A DNA stretch of 15,664 bases from Clostridia bacterium (GCA_017505675.1 JAFVOV010000069.1:1-15664), one strand, 5' to 3'. Shown: positions 7,554-14,182, counted from the first letter of the stretch. The notes: a model not told the origin generated them from the sequence alone. Program-made: numbers and translations.

Positions 7554-7582
7554 ATTATACTACGCGATACGCGTATTGTCAA
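7554..7582 (-). promoter_or_regulatory. Strong promoter of the 85-aa gene, with operator in the spacer
   Basis: On the minus strand an exact TTGACA (7577-7582) and an exact TATAAT (7554-7559) are 17 bases apart. The start should be near 7547, giving a 23-base leader with an SD. The spacer is largely one palindrome (7561-7575), so a bound repressor would block RNA polymerase. Confidence 0.88.
7561..7575. promoter_or_regulatory. Operator 1: 15-bp palindrome
   Basis: TACGCGATACGCGTA is a 6-3-6 palindrome with core ACGCG-N3-CGCGT. It occupies about -15 to -27 of the minus-strand promoter. It is one of two copies centred 20 bp apart and is the likely binding site of the adjacent XRE protein. Confidence 0.72.
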
Positions 7583-7594
7583 CGCGTTTCGCGT
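7582..7594. promoter_or_regulatory. Operator 2: 13-bp palindrome
   Basis: ACGCGTTTCGCGT is the second ACGCG-N3-CGCGT site, in phase with operator 1 (centres 7568 and 7588, about two helical turns). It covers about -22 to -34 of the XRE promoter and touches the -35 of the opposite promoter, so it fits autorepression. The two sites together form a larger inverted repeat around ATTGTCA. Confidence 0.7.
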
Positions 7595-7600
7595 AGCGTG

Positions 7601-7609
7601 TGATAAAAT
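7601..7609 (+). promoter_or_regulatory. Extended -10 promoter of the XRE gene
   Basis: TGATAAAAT fits the extended -10 form (TGn plus TAAAAT, 7604-7609), which can work without a good -35. TTGTCA at 7576-7581 is 22 bases away, too far. The start falls at about 7616, the A of the ATG itself. Confidence 0.6.
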
Positions 7610-7615
7610 TGTTTT

Positions 7616-7831
7616 ATGGTAAAGTTTGCTGAAAAATTAAAAAACTTAAGGTTAGAAAAAGGGTTATCGCAAAAAAGCGTTGCGCTCTCTTTAGGCGTTT
7701 CGCCAACTTGTTACGCTGGGTATGAACAAGGCTATAGAGAGCCTGATTTAACCACTCTAAGAAAATTATGCCTGTTTTTCGGAACAAGCGCGGATTATCT
7801 TTTGGGTATTACTGAATTTGACAGTTTATAG
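7616..7831 (+). CDS. XRE-family helix-turn-helix repressor (71 aa)
   Basis: This is a single Cro/CI-type five-helix domain: LKNLRLEKGLSQKSVALSLGVSPTCYAGYEQGYREPDLTTLRKLCLFFGTSADYLLG covers about residues 8-64. Helix 2-turn-helix 3 lies at about 18-38, with SPTCYAGYEQG as the recognition region. There is no sensor, dimer or peptidase domain. ATG 7616 is the only possible start: in frame TAA lies at 7604-7606 with no other start codon between. There is no SD, and the predicted transcript begins at the ATG, so the mRNA is probably leaderless, as for lambda cI from PRM. It most likely binds the two palindromes in the divergent region, repressing both itself and the 85-aa gene. A terminator follows. 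Confidence 0.92.
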   Translation: MVKFAEKLKNLRLEKGLSQKSVALSLGVSPTCYAGYEQGYREPDLTTLRKLCLFFGTSADYLLGITEFDSL

Positions 7832-7844
7832 ATTTTTTAATCTT

Positions 7845-7868
7845 CGGGGGCTAAAAGCCCCCGTTTTC
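7845..7868 (+). terminator. Intrinsic terminator of the XRE gene
   Basis: CGGGGGC pairs with GCCCCCG (7 bp, loop TAAAA) and is followed by TTTTC, about 14 bases after the stop codon. The permease promoter begins right after it. Confidence 0.85.
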
Positions 7869-7870
7869 TT

Positions 7871-7899
7871 TTGCAAAAAAACGCGCGTAGTGATATAAT
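7871..7899 (+). promoter_or_regulatory. Promoter of the permease-MFS operon
   Basis: TTGCAA (7871-7876) and an exact TATAAT (7894-7899) are 17 bases apart, with TGA making an extended -10. The spacer contains the 8-bp palindrome ACGCGCGT (7881-7888) followed by AG and TGATA, resembling the operator half-sites upstream of the XRE gene. Confidence 0.83.
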
Positions 7900-7931
7900 C
7901 GTGATAGATTTTTACTTTCAAGGAAAAAGTT

Positions 7932-9245
7932 ATGGTTTTAACGATAATTATTGCCGCGCTCACCGCAGTTGGGCTTGTGCTTGCGGTGCTAATAAAACCC
8001 TATATTATGGTTGGCAAAATTAAACTCGGTTTATACTGGATTATCGCAGTTATAGGCGCGATTTTAATGCTTTTAACGGGTAGAATTTCTCTCTCATTAG
8101 CGCTTGAAGGCATTACTGCAAACAGTTCGGTTAATCCGCTTAAAATTTTAACGCTATTTTTATCAATGACCCTTTTATCCGTTTATCTTGGGGACGCAGG
8201 CTTTTTTGACCTTATTGCCGATAGAATATTTCTAAAAAGCAAGGGTGGGCAGTTAAAACTTTTCTTGGTGCTTTATATTGTCGTATCCGTTTTAACCATT
8301 TTCACTTCAAACGACGTTATAATTTTAACTTTTACTCCGCCTATTTGCATATTTGCAAAAAAGGCAAAAATTTCCCCGCTACCATTTCTTTTTGGGGAAT
8401 TTATAGCCGCAAATACTTGGAGTATGATGTTGATTGTAGGCAACCCCACCAACGTATATCTTGCCGAATCTGCCGGCGTTACCTTTTTAGAATATTTATC
8501 GGTTATGTGGCTTCCAGCAATATTCGGTGGACTTATAAGTTTGGGCGTGCTTTTGTTGATATTTAAAAAACAACTTTTTTCACCCCTGCCCGAAACGGAA
8601 CAAACGAAAATAAATTACGCGCACAAATTAAAAATCAGCAAAGTTCCTATGGTCGTTGCAATAGCGCATTTACTTATTTGCATAATTTTACTTGCAGTAT
8701 CAGATTTTATCGGGTTGGAAATGTATTTAATATGCCTTATATTAGCGCTTTCTTTAACGGCGTTCGACTTGTTTTATGATATTATAGTTATTCACACGCC
8801 TGCGCCGGTAATTAAATCGCTTAAAAAAGAGCCTTACGAACTTATACCGTTTATTTTGTCAATGTTTATAATAGTTCTTGCTCTAAAAGAAAACGGGGTT
8901 ACGGATATATTATCTTCCGCGCTTATAGGCGGTAGCAGTTTAGACGGGGTTATATTTGGGTTCTTATCCGCTTTTTCTGCAAACCTTTTAAATAATATCC
9001 CTATGAGCGTGTTGTGTGAGCAAATTATATCCGGTGGTAGCGCGTCTGCGCTATACGGCGCTATAATCGGCTCTAATATCGGCGCGTTTATAACGCCCGT
9101 TGGCGCTCTTGCAGGTATTATGTGGAGCAAAATTCTTAAAAAATACGATATTACTATGCCGTTTTCTAAATTCGTTAAATACGGTGGCGCGGTTGCCTTG
9201 CCCACTCTCGCCGCGTCGGCGTGCGCGTTATTTATAGTTTTATAA
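7932..9245 (+). CDS. ArsB/NhaD-type (ion transporter superfamily) permease
   Basis: The 437-aa protein is an integral membrane protein with about 10-11 hydrophobic segments. Two related halves carry the family re-entrant motifs: FTSNDVIILTFTPP (124-137) and GNPTN (170-174) in the first, NNIPMSV (354-360) and GSNIGAFITPVGALAG (380-395) in the second. This arrangement is typical of the ArsB/NhaD/SLC13-like group of anion or Na+/H+ transporters. No arsenic genes (arsR, arsC) are nearby, so the substrate is open: arsenite, an organic acid or sodium are all possible. AAGGA lies 7-8 bases before ATG 7932. The MFS gene follows after 11 bases. The promoter directly after the XRE gene makes regulation by that repressor possible. 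Confidence 0.85.
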   Translation: MVLTIIIAALTAVGLVLAVLIKPYIMVGKIKLGLYWIIAVIGAILMLLTGRISLSLALEGITANSSVNPLKILTLFLSMTLLSVYLGDAGFFDLIADRIFLKSKGGQLKLFLVLYIVVSVLTIFTSNDVIILTFTPPICIFAKKAKISPLPFLFGEFIAANTWSMMLIVGNPTNVYLAESAGVTFLEYLSVMWLPAIFGGLISLGVLLLIFKKQLFSPLPETEQTKINYAHKLKISKVPMVVAIAHLLICIILLAVSDFIGLEMYLICLILALSLTAFDLFYDIIVIHTPAPVIKSLKKEPYELIPFILSMFIIVLALKENGVTDILSSALIGGSSLDGVIFGFLSAFSANLLNNIPMSVLCEQIISGGSASALYGAIIGSNIGAFITPVGALAGIMWSKILKKYDITMPFSKFVKYGGAVALPTLAASACALFIVL

Positions 9246-9256
9246 AGGTTAAATTT

Positions 9257-10444
9257 ATGGCTACTTTACTTTTAATTTTAATATATATAGTTTTTATAGG
9301 GTTAGGGCTTCCCGATTCACTTTTTGGCTCGGCGTGGCCGGCAATCTATCCAGAATTCAATCTGCCCGTTAGCGCGGCAAACGCAGTAACCATTTTAATA
9401 TCTTCAGGCACGGTTTTAGCAAGTTTCTTTTCCGCAAGGCTTATAAATAAATTCGGCACGGGAGCGGTTACCGCCGTAAGCACGGTTATAACGGCGTTAT
9501 CTCTTTTGGGATTTTCTTTCGCGCAATCAATTTGGTGGTTTATTCCGCTTACGATTCCGCTCGGCGCGGGCGCAGGCGCAATAGATGCGGCGTTAAATAA
9601 TTACGTTGCGGTACATTATAATTCAACGCAAATGAATTTTTTGCATTGCTTTTACGGCGTGGGCGTTGCGTTAAGCCCCTTTTTGATGTCTTTTGCGCTT
9701 GAACAAAATAACGACTGGCGTTTAGGTTACCGCACGGTATTTTATATAATGATAGCAATTTCAATAGTTGCAATACTTTGTTTACCACTATGGAACAAAG
9801 TAAAAGCCGATGAAAAAAAAGAAGACGATTTTACGCCAAAAACTTTAACTTTTTTAGAGATGGCAAAAATGCCCGCAGTTCGCACGGCTTGGATAACTTT
9901 CTTTTCTTCGGTGGCGCTAGAATTTACGTGTGGCGTTTGGGGTTGCACTTATTTAGTTTCATCAGAAGGTATGAGCGAAGCGCTTGCCGCTTTCTTTTTA
10001 ACCTTTTATTATATAGGTATGACTTTAGGGCGGTTTACTTCGGGGGTAATATCAAAATTCTTAAAACCCGTAAACATAATTTATTCGGGATATTCTTTCG
10101 TTGCGGTTGGGCTTACTCTTTTAGTACTGCCCGTTCCGCCGATAATGAAAGGCGTTGCGCTTCTTTTAATCGGTTTCGGAAACGCGCCAACCTTCCCGAA
10201 CTTAACTTATCTAACCCCGATAAATTTTGGTAAAGATATTTCGCAATCTATAATAGGTACTCAAATGGCGTTTTGTAATATAGGGATACTTTTAATGCCA
10301 CCCGTTTTCGGATTTATGGCAGACCTGATTTCCGTTAAAGTTTTCCCTTACTATTTAATTGCCTTATTCGCCGTTTTGGTTTTAACCACATTGCTATACT
10401 TTAAACTTATCAAAAAAATGAAGAACAAAGAAAATTGCCCTTGA
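9257..10444 (+). CDS. MFS transporter (FucP-like)
   Basis: The 395-aa protein has about 12 hydrophobic segments with a charged central loop (about 180-200). The first helix reads IGLGLPDSLFGSAWP; motif-A-like loops are RLINKFG (61-67) and GRFTSGVISKFLKP (258-271). DAALNNYVAVHYNSTQMNFLH (110-130) is reminiscent of sugar transporters of the FucP group, so a sugar or small organic solute is the best guess. The start is ATG 9257, with AAAGG 8 bases upstream. A longer frame to 9221 would overlap the permease and has no SD. It is the second gene of the permease operon, 11 bases after it. Its stop codon lies inside the stem-loop that ends the transcript. Confidence 0.86.
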   Translation: MATLLLILIYIVFIGLGLPDSLFGSAWPAIYPEFNLPVSAANAVTILISSGTVLASFFSARLINKFGTGAVTAVSTVITALSLLGFSFAQSIWWFIPLTIPLGAGAGAIDAALNNYVAVHYNSTQMNFLHCFYGVGVALSPFLMSFALEQNNDWRLGYRTVFYIMIAISIVAILCLPLWNKVKADEKKEDDFTPKTLTFLEMAKMPAVRTAWITFFSSVALEFTCGVWGCTYLVSSEGMSEALAAFFLTFYYIGMTLGRFTSGVISKFLKPVNIIYSGYSFVAVGLTLLVLPVPPIMKGVALLLIGFGNAPTFPNLTYLTPINFGKDISQSIIGTQMAFCNIGILLMPPVFGFMADLISVKVFPYYLIALFAVLVLTTLLYFKLIKKMKNKENCP

Positions 10445-10461
10445 TTTTTAAGGGCTTTTTT
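10437..10461 (+). terminator. Intrinsic terminator of the permease-MFS operon
   Basis: GCCCTT pairs with AAGGGC (6 bp, 7-base loop) and ends in TTTTTT. The left arm overlaps the MFS stop codon. The next promoter is embedded in the same bases. Confidence 0.8.
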
Positions 10462-10469
10462 GTTATAAT
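10441..10469 (+). promoter_or_regulatory. Promoter of dut, overlapping the MFS terminator
   Basis: TTGATT (10441-10446, mostly in the terminator loop) and an exact TATAAT (10464-10469) are 17 bases apart. TGT in front gives an extended -10. The predicted start is near 10476, with a leader of about 12 bases. Confidence 0.75.
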
Positions 10470-10487
10470 GATATTCAAGGTGGAATC

Positions 10488-10964
10488 ATGAAAAAAATAG
10501 CACAATTTTTTAAGGTTAGCCAAACGGAATTTTTAAAAAGCGGAAGTTTGGAAACTTATTCTTCAATATCTTTACCAAAACGCGCAACGGCTGGTAGCGC
10601 TGGGTATGATTTTTTTGCGCCCGAAACTTTTTCCGTTATGCCTAATGAAACGATAAAAATAGCAACGGGTATTCGCGTTAAAATAGACGAAGGTTGGGTC
10701 CTAAAAATTTACCCACGCAGTAGCCTTGGCTTTAAATACCGCTTAACTTTGAACAACACCGTTGGTATAATTGATAGCGATTATTTTAACGCCGATAACG
10801 AAGGGCATATTTTTATTAAAATGACTAACTGTGGCGATACCCCTTTAACCGTTGAAAAAGGCAAAGCGTTTGCGCAAGGCGTTTTCGTTGAATACGGCAT
10901 TACCGTTGACGACGAATGCTATACTACCCGCACGGGCGGATTTGGCAGTACTGATAAAAAATAA
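10488..10964 (+). CDS. dut: dUTP diphosphatase (trimeric dUTPase)
   Basis: The enzyme hydrolyses dUTP to dUMP and pyrophosphate, keeping uracil out of DNA and supplying dTMP synthesis. All five trimeric dUTPase motifs are visible: I SAGYDFFAP (37-45), II PRSSLGFK (76-83), III NNTVGIIDSDY (89-99), IV GKAFAQGVF (125-133) and V RTGGFGST (148-155). At 158 aa it is slightly longer than a minimal dUTPase (about 145-150), with an N-terminal extension of about 25 residues. The DSDYFNADNEGH segment is of the Firmicutes/phage type. AAGGTGG lies just before ATG 10488. The following cupin-like gene is 25 bases downstream and shares the transcript. Confidence 0.95.
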   Translation: MKKIAQFFKVSQTEFLKSGSLETYSSISLPKRATAGSAGYDFFAPETFSVMPNETIKIATGIRVKIDEGWVLKIYPRSSLGFKYRLTLNNTVGIIDSDYFNADNEGHIFIKMTNCGDTPLTVEKGKAFAQGVFVEYGITVDDECYTTRTGGFGSTDKK

Positions 10965-10989
10965 AATTATAATATATTAGGAGAAAATT

Positions 10990-11481
10990 ATGAAAACCAT
11001 TAAAGTAGAAAAACTTTCAAAAGAAACGTTTGCGCCGTTCGGCTCTTATTACGATATGGCAAACCCCGAAGGCTATCCGTTATCGGGTGAAATTCACCGC
11101 TTCTTCCCCGATAGGCTTACCGCTTACCATCAAGGTCAAGTTGCTTTTTCACCCATTTTGGTTAAAAAGCCTGCGCAAATGAAAATCACCCAAATTGAAT
11201 ACCACACCACCACTTGTGAAATCATTATGCCCTTAAATGACGATATGATTTTACACGTTGCACCGCCGTCTGCCGGTAAACCTTTGCCCGAATACACGAA
11301 GGCGTTTTTAGTACCTAAAAACACTATTATAAAAATGAACGCTTGCGTATGGCATTTAGCGCCGTTACCTGCAAACGTAGACGAACTTACCGCAATGATA
11401 GTTCTCCCCGAATGTACTTATATGAACGACTGCATAGTGGTTAATCTAAAAGAAGACGAACAGTTCATTATTGAAAAATAA
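10990..11481 (+). CDS. Ureidoglycolate lyase-like (AllA superfamily) cupin protein
   Basis: The 163-aa protein begins KVEKLSKETFAPFGSYYD, the opening typical of AllA-type proteins. Its C-terminal half has the KNACVWH-like turn (MNACVWHLAPLPA, about 117-129) and ends with a beta-rich region comparable to the E. coli enzyme (HRNVWHHPL). AllA cleaves ureidoglycolate to glyoxylate and urea in allantoin breakdown. No other allantoin or purine-catabolic gene is present, so the substrate is uncertain and the family membership is a distant match. The SD AGGAG lies 6 bases before ATG. The gene is co-transcribed with dut and ends at a strong terminator shared with rsmI. A role in nucleotide or metabolite housekeeping is only a guess. 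Confidence 0.6.
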   Translation: MKTIKVEKLSKETFAPFGSYYDMANPEGYPLSGEIHRFFPDRLTAYHQGQVAFSPILVKKPAQMKITQIEYHTTTCEIIMPLNDDMILHVAPPSAGKPLPEYTKAFLVPKNTIIKMNACVWHLAPLPANVDELTAMIVLPECTYMNDCIVVNLKEDEQFIIEK

Positions 11482-11494
11482 CTTATGCTAACGT

Positions 11495-11523
11495 AAAAGG
11501 CTTGACAGTAGTCAAGCCTTTTT
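11495..11523. terminator. Bidirectional terminator between the AllA-like gene and rsmI
   Basis: AAAAGGCTTGAC pairs with GTCAAGCCTTTT (12 bp, AGTA loop). It is followed by T-runs on both strands (TTTTTC on plus, TTTTA on minus). It starts 14 bases after the AllA-like stop and abuts the rsmI stop at 11525. Confidence 0.93.
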
Positions 11524-11524
11524 C

Positions 11525-12322
11525 TTATTCTATCGTATATTTATATAAAGAAGATTTTGAAACACCGCGCTCTTTTGCAACTTTTTTGAGCGCATCTTTT
11601 TTGTCAAGCCCTTGCGATAAGTAAAGTTCTATATGTTCTTTTTCCGTTAAATTTAGATTAGAATTTTCTTCCTTACTGCCTTCAACTAATAAAACGAATT
11701 CGCCTTTAGGCTCACCGATAATTCCGTCTTTAAGTTCAAATCTTTCTGCCTTTTCGTGAATTTTGGTAATTTCTTTTACGGCTACCGCTCTACGGTTTCC
11801 AAACACGCTATATATGCTTTCAATATCTTTTTTAACGTCGTGCGGGGCGGAATAAAAAATCAAAGTCATATCAAGTTCTTTATACTTTTCTAAAAAAGCG
11901 TCCCTTTCGCTTTTCTTTGCAGGCATAAAGCCTAAAAAGCAAAACTTGCTACTGTCAAGACCGCCCAAAACGAGAGCGGAAACGAACGCGCACGCGCCCG
12001 GAACTACGGTAAAATTTAACCCGTTATCTAAAAGCATTTCCGTTAAAAGATTGCCCGGGTCAGATATAACGGGCATCCCCGCGTCAGTAATAACGGCGAT
12101 ATTTTTTCCCGCTTTTAATTTTTCAATAATCTTTTCACCCGATTCGCGCTCGTTAAACTTATGATAAGAAAAAAGCGGTTTTTTTATTTCATAATGATTT
12201 AATAACGATAGCGAATGCCTTGTATCTTCACACGCAATTTCATCAACCGACTTTAACACTTCTAACGCGCGCAAAGTTATATCTTTTAAATTGCCTATGG
12301 GCGTTGCTACGAAATACAGCAT
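11525..12322 (-). CDS. rsmI: 16S rRNA (cytidine-1402-2'-O)-methyltransferase
   Basis: RsmI methylates the ribose of C1402 in the decoding centre of 16S rRNA using SAM. The 265-aa protein has the tetrapyrrole-methylase fold signatures: ATPIGNLKDIT (6-16), CEDTRHS (31-37), TDAGMPVISDPG (79-90) and VVPGACAFVSALVLGGL. The C-terminal 30 residues form the usual small helical extension (LSQGLDKKDALKKVAKERG). The start ATG has AAGGTG 5 bases upstream. It follows trmN6 after 9 bases in the same operon, as in the tmk-holB-ricT-trmN6-rsmI cluster of Firmicutes, and ends at a bidirectional terminator. Confidence 0.96.
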   Translation of the reverse strand: MLYFVATPIGNLKDITLRALEVLKSVDEIACEDTRHSLSLLNHYEIKKPLFSYHKFNERESGEKIIEKLKAGKNIAVITDAGMPVISDPGNLLTEMLLDNGLNFTVVPGACAFVSALVLGGLDSSKFCFLGFMPAKKSERDAFLEKYKELDMTLIFYSAPHDVKKDIESIYSVFGNRRAVAVKEITKIHEKAERFELKDGIIGEPKGEFVLLVEGSKEENSNLNLTEKEHIELYLSQGLDKKDALKKVAKERGVSKSSLYKYTIE

Positions 12323-12331
12323 AATTACACC

Positions 12332-12997
12332 TTAATTTTCTATATTATTTAAAACTTTAAGCCCAATTTTACCGCCCTTTACGCCTTCTATCATAAAAAG
12401 ATACGGCTCTTTTTTACCACCGCAGACGAATTGCAGTTTTTTAGGCTCTATGTTATTTTTCTTAAATTCCGTTATAACGTCAACTAATCTATCCGCGCGG
12501 TGAACCATATTCACCCTACCGCCAAACGAAAGCGCCCTGCCGATTGCTTTGCACAGTTCTTCTAACGAAAGTTTTAATTCCGTTCTGCATACCGCAATGG
12601 TTTCTTCACTTTCATAAAAACCGTGCCCAACGGGCATATACGGCGGATTGCAAGTAATAAGGGTAAACTTACCCGCGTATTCCGTTCCTATATCTTGAAC
12701 ACGGGTATTTACCGCATTAAATTTATCGGAAAGACCGTTTAAGTTTATACTTTTAACGCTCAAATCAAAGAGCGGTTTTTGCATTTCAAAAAGCGTAACG
12801 CTATTTATTTTTTCCGCGTTAAGCGCGTAAAGATGCAAACCGACTATTCCGCTCCCCGAACAAAAATCCGCAACGGTATCGCCCTTTTTTACGCGAGTAA
12901 AGCGCGTTAAAAGTACGGCATCCGACGTAAATTTATAAAGAGAATCATCTTGATAAATTTTAAGATTATTTATACCTAATTCTTCTATTCTTTCCAT
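12332..12997 (-). CDS. trmN6: tRNA(1)(Val) adenine-37 N6-methyltransferase family protein
   Basis: This is a SAM-dependent methyltransferase of the TrmN6/YfiC (B. subtilis YabB) family. SAM motif I DFCSGSGIVG is at 44-53 and the catalytic N6-adenine motif NPPY at 117-120. The opening LGINNLKIYQDDSLYKFTSDAVLL is typical of the family. At 221 aa the length is a little short of the usual 240-250. The exact tRNA substrate is inferred from the family. The ATG (12995-12997) has no SD, and the gene starts 9 bases beyond the T-run of the ferredoxin terminator. It must therefore use a promoter inside the terminator region, a leaderless message, or read-through. TTTAAT (13004-13009) sits where a -10 would give a leaderless start, but no good -35 is seen. 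Confidence 0.9.
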   Translation of the reverse strand: MERIEELGINNLKIYQDDSLYKFTSDAVLLTRFTRVKKGDTVADFCSGSGIVGLHLYALNAEKINSVTLFEMQKPLFDLSVKSINLNGLSDKFNAVNTRVQDIGTEYAGKFTLITCNPPYMPVGHGFYESEETIAVCRTELKLSLEELCKAIGRALSFGGRVNMVHRADRLVDVITEFKKNNIEPKKLQFVCGGKKEPYLFMIEGVKGGKIGLKVLNNIEN

Positions 12998-13006
12998 AAC
13001 CGAATT

Positions 13007-13042
13007 AAAAATTTAAGGCGCGATAAAAAATCGCGCCTTAAA
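13007..13042 (-). terminator. Intrinsic terminator of the ferredoxin gene
   Basis: On the minus strand TTTAAGGCGCGAT pairs with ATCGCGCCTTAAA (13 bp, TTTTT loop), followed by TTTTT. It separates ferredoxin transcription from trmN6-rsmI. Confidence 0.9.
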
Positions 13043-13056
13043 ACTGTTCGCATTTC

Positions 13057-13227
13057 TTATTCTTCAGAAATAGCCTCTACGGGGCAGCCTGCTGCGCAAG
13101 CGCCGCAGCTCATACAAACTTCAGCATCAATTACATATTGAGTATCGCCTTCGCTTATAGCGCCACAGGGGCAAGTGTCTGCACAAGCACCGCAAGAAAT
13201 ACATTGGTCGCTTATCTTATACGCCAT
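13057..13227 (-). CDS. 2[4Fe-4S] clostridial-type ferredoxin (56 aa)
   Basis: This small cytoplasmic electron carrier has two cluster-binding repeats, CxxCGACxxxCP at residues 9-20 (CISCGACADTCP) and 38-49 (CMSCGACAAGCP). An additional cysteine (C21) follows the first CP, where many ferredoxins have V or T. It is acidic, begins MAYKI and ends AISEE. ATG 13225-13227 is preceded by a strong GGAGG (9 bases). It has its own promoter and terminator, so it is a separate transcription unit inserted in the ricT-trmN6 interval. It points to an anaerobic metabolism. Its partner enzyme cannot be told, although the neighbouring RicT family is tied to Fe-S-bearing Ric complexes. Confidence 0.97.
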   Translation of the reverse strand: MAYKISDQCISCGACADTCPCGAISEGDTQYVIDAEVCMSCGACAAGCPVEAISEE

Positions 13228-13259
13228 TAGAGTTATCCTCCTAACATTTGTTTATCTAT

Positions 13260-13288
13260 ATTGTATCACAAAGTTTTTCATTTGTAAA
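13260..13288 (-). promoter_or_regulatory. Promoter of the ferredoxin gene
   Basis: On the minus strand TTTACA (13283-13288) and TACAAT (13260-13265) are 17 bases apart, with TGA before the -10 (extended -10). The start should be near 13253, leaving a leader of about 25 bases with a GGAGG site. The promoter begins 4 bases after the ricT stop codon. Confidence 0.83.
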
Positions 13289-13291
13289 CTG

Positions 13292-14182
13292 CTAATCCAA
13301 CATTTTTTTCATATCTTCAGAAAGGTTTTCGTCGTTAACGTCGTCATCATCCTTTCCGCCGTTCTTTCTCTTAAAATTTAGCCTATCCACGGGGAAATCT
13401 TTATAAACTTCACTTCCGTCGCCTTTGGTAATTTTAACTTTAGAAATAAGTTTAAGCATATCGTTACCGATAACCACGCCTTCGCCTTCGGGCGTTCCAA
13501 CCGTTCCGCCTATTTTAGGCATCTTTTTGTAAACTTCAGCGTAATAATCGTTTTCATACTCTAAACAGCACATCAACCTGCCGCAAAGACCGCTTATTTT
13601 ACCGGGGTTAAGGTGTAACCCTTGCGTTTTTGCCATTTTAATTGAAACTTTACCAAAATCAGACATACAACTTGCGCAACAGCAAGTTCTTCCGCACGGC
13701 GCTATTCCCCCCAAAATTTTTGTTTCGTCACGAATACCAACTTGACGGAGTTCAATGCGCAAATGGAATTTTGACGCTAAAACTTTAACTAATTCCCTAA
13801 AATCAACCCTGCCTTCGGAAGTAAAGAAAAACACGATTTTCTTACCGTCAAAAGCGTATTCGCACCCGATAAGTTTCATATTAAGGTTAAGTTCGGTGAT
13901 TTTTTGATTAGCGTATTCTAACGCTTCGGGAATTTTCTTTTCGTTTTCAAGAACTTTCTTTTCGTCCTTTTCGGTTGCTCTGCGAAGAACGGGTTTTAAT
14001 GGATGAACAATCTCTTTATCGCTAACTTCTTTAAGCCCGAAAACAACCGTACCGTATTCTAAACCTTTTGCGGTTTCAACAATAACGCCCGTTTTTTCAG
14101 GATATTCCGTTTCGCCCTCTGCCGGCGCAAAATAATATACTTTGGCGGTGTTTTTAAATCTTACGCCTATGATTTTTGCCAT
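13292..14182 (-). CDS. ricT: PSP1-domain regulator of RNA maturation
   Basis: This is a YaaT/RicT homologue. In B. subtilis RicT joins RicA and RicF in a [4Fe-4S]-bearing complex that helps RNase Y mature mRNAs and affects sporulation, competence and biofilm regulation. The 296-aa protein has the PSP1 fold, with GVRFKNTAKVYYF at the N-terminus and GGIAPCGRTCCCASCMSDF (158-176) as the most cysteine-rich part. Cysteines are C163, C167, C168, C169 and C172, with C200, C205 and C206 in a second cluster (GLCGRLMCCLEYE). The last 25 residues are acidic and probably disordered. Its ATG overlaps holB by 16 bases, with GGAGGG 9 bases upstream. yabA, often next in Bacilli, is missing here and the ferredoxin occupies that spot. 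Confidence 0.95.
   Translation of the reverse strand: MAKIIGVRFKNTAKVYYFAPAEGETEYPEKTGVIVETAKGLEYGTVVFGLKEVSDKEIVHPLKPVLRRATEKDEKKVLENEKKIPEALEYANQKITELNLNMKLIGCEYAFDGKKIVFFFTSEGRVDFRELVKVLASKFHLRIELRQVGIRDETKILGGIAPCGRTCCCASCMSDFGKVSIKMAKTQGLHLNPGKISGLCGRLMCCLEYENDYYAEVYKKMPKIGGTVGTPEGEGVVIGNDMLKLISKVKITKGDGSEVYKDFPVDRLNFKRKNGGKDDDDVNDENLSEDMKKMLD

Noticed and set aside
7267..7831. Toxin-antitoxin system
   Set aside because: Toxin-antitoxin genes are normally co-directional; this pair is divergent and no known toxin fold is visible. A repressor-target switch fits better.
7932..9245. Arsenic resistance operon
   Set aside because: Only an ArsB-like permease is present, with no arsR, arsC or arsA; the ArsB/NhaD superfamily has many other substrates.
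12992..13056. Palindrome as regulatory site of trmN6
   Set aside because: It is a 13-bp hairpin with a T-run on the minus strand, so an intrinsic terminator of the ferredoxin gene explains it.
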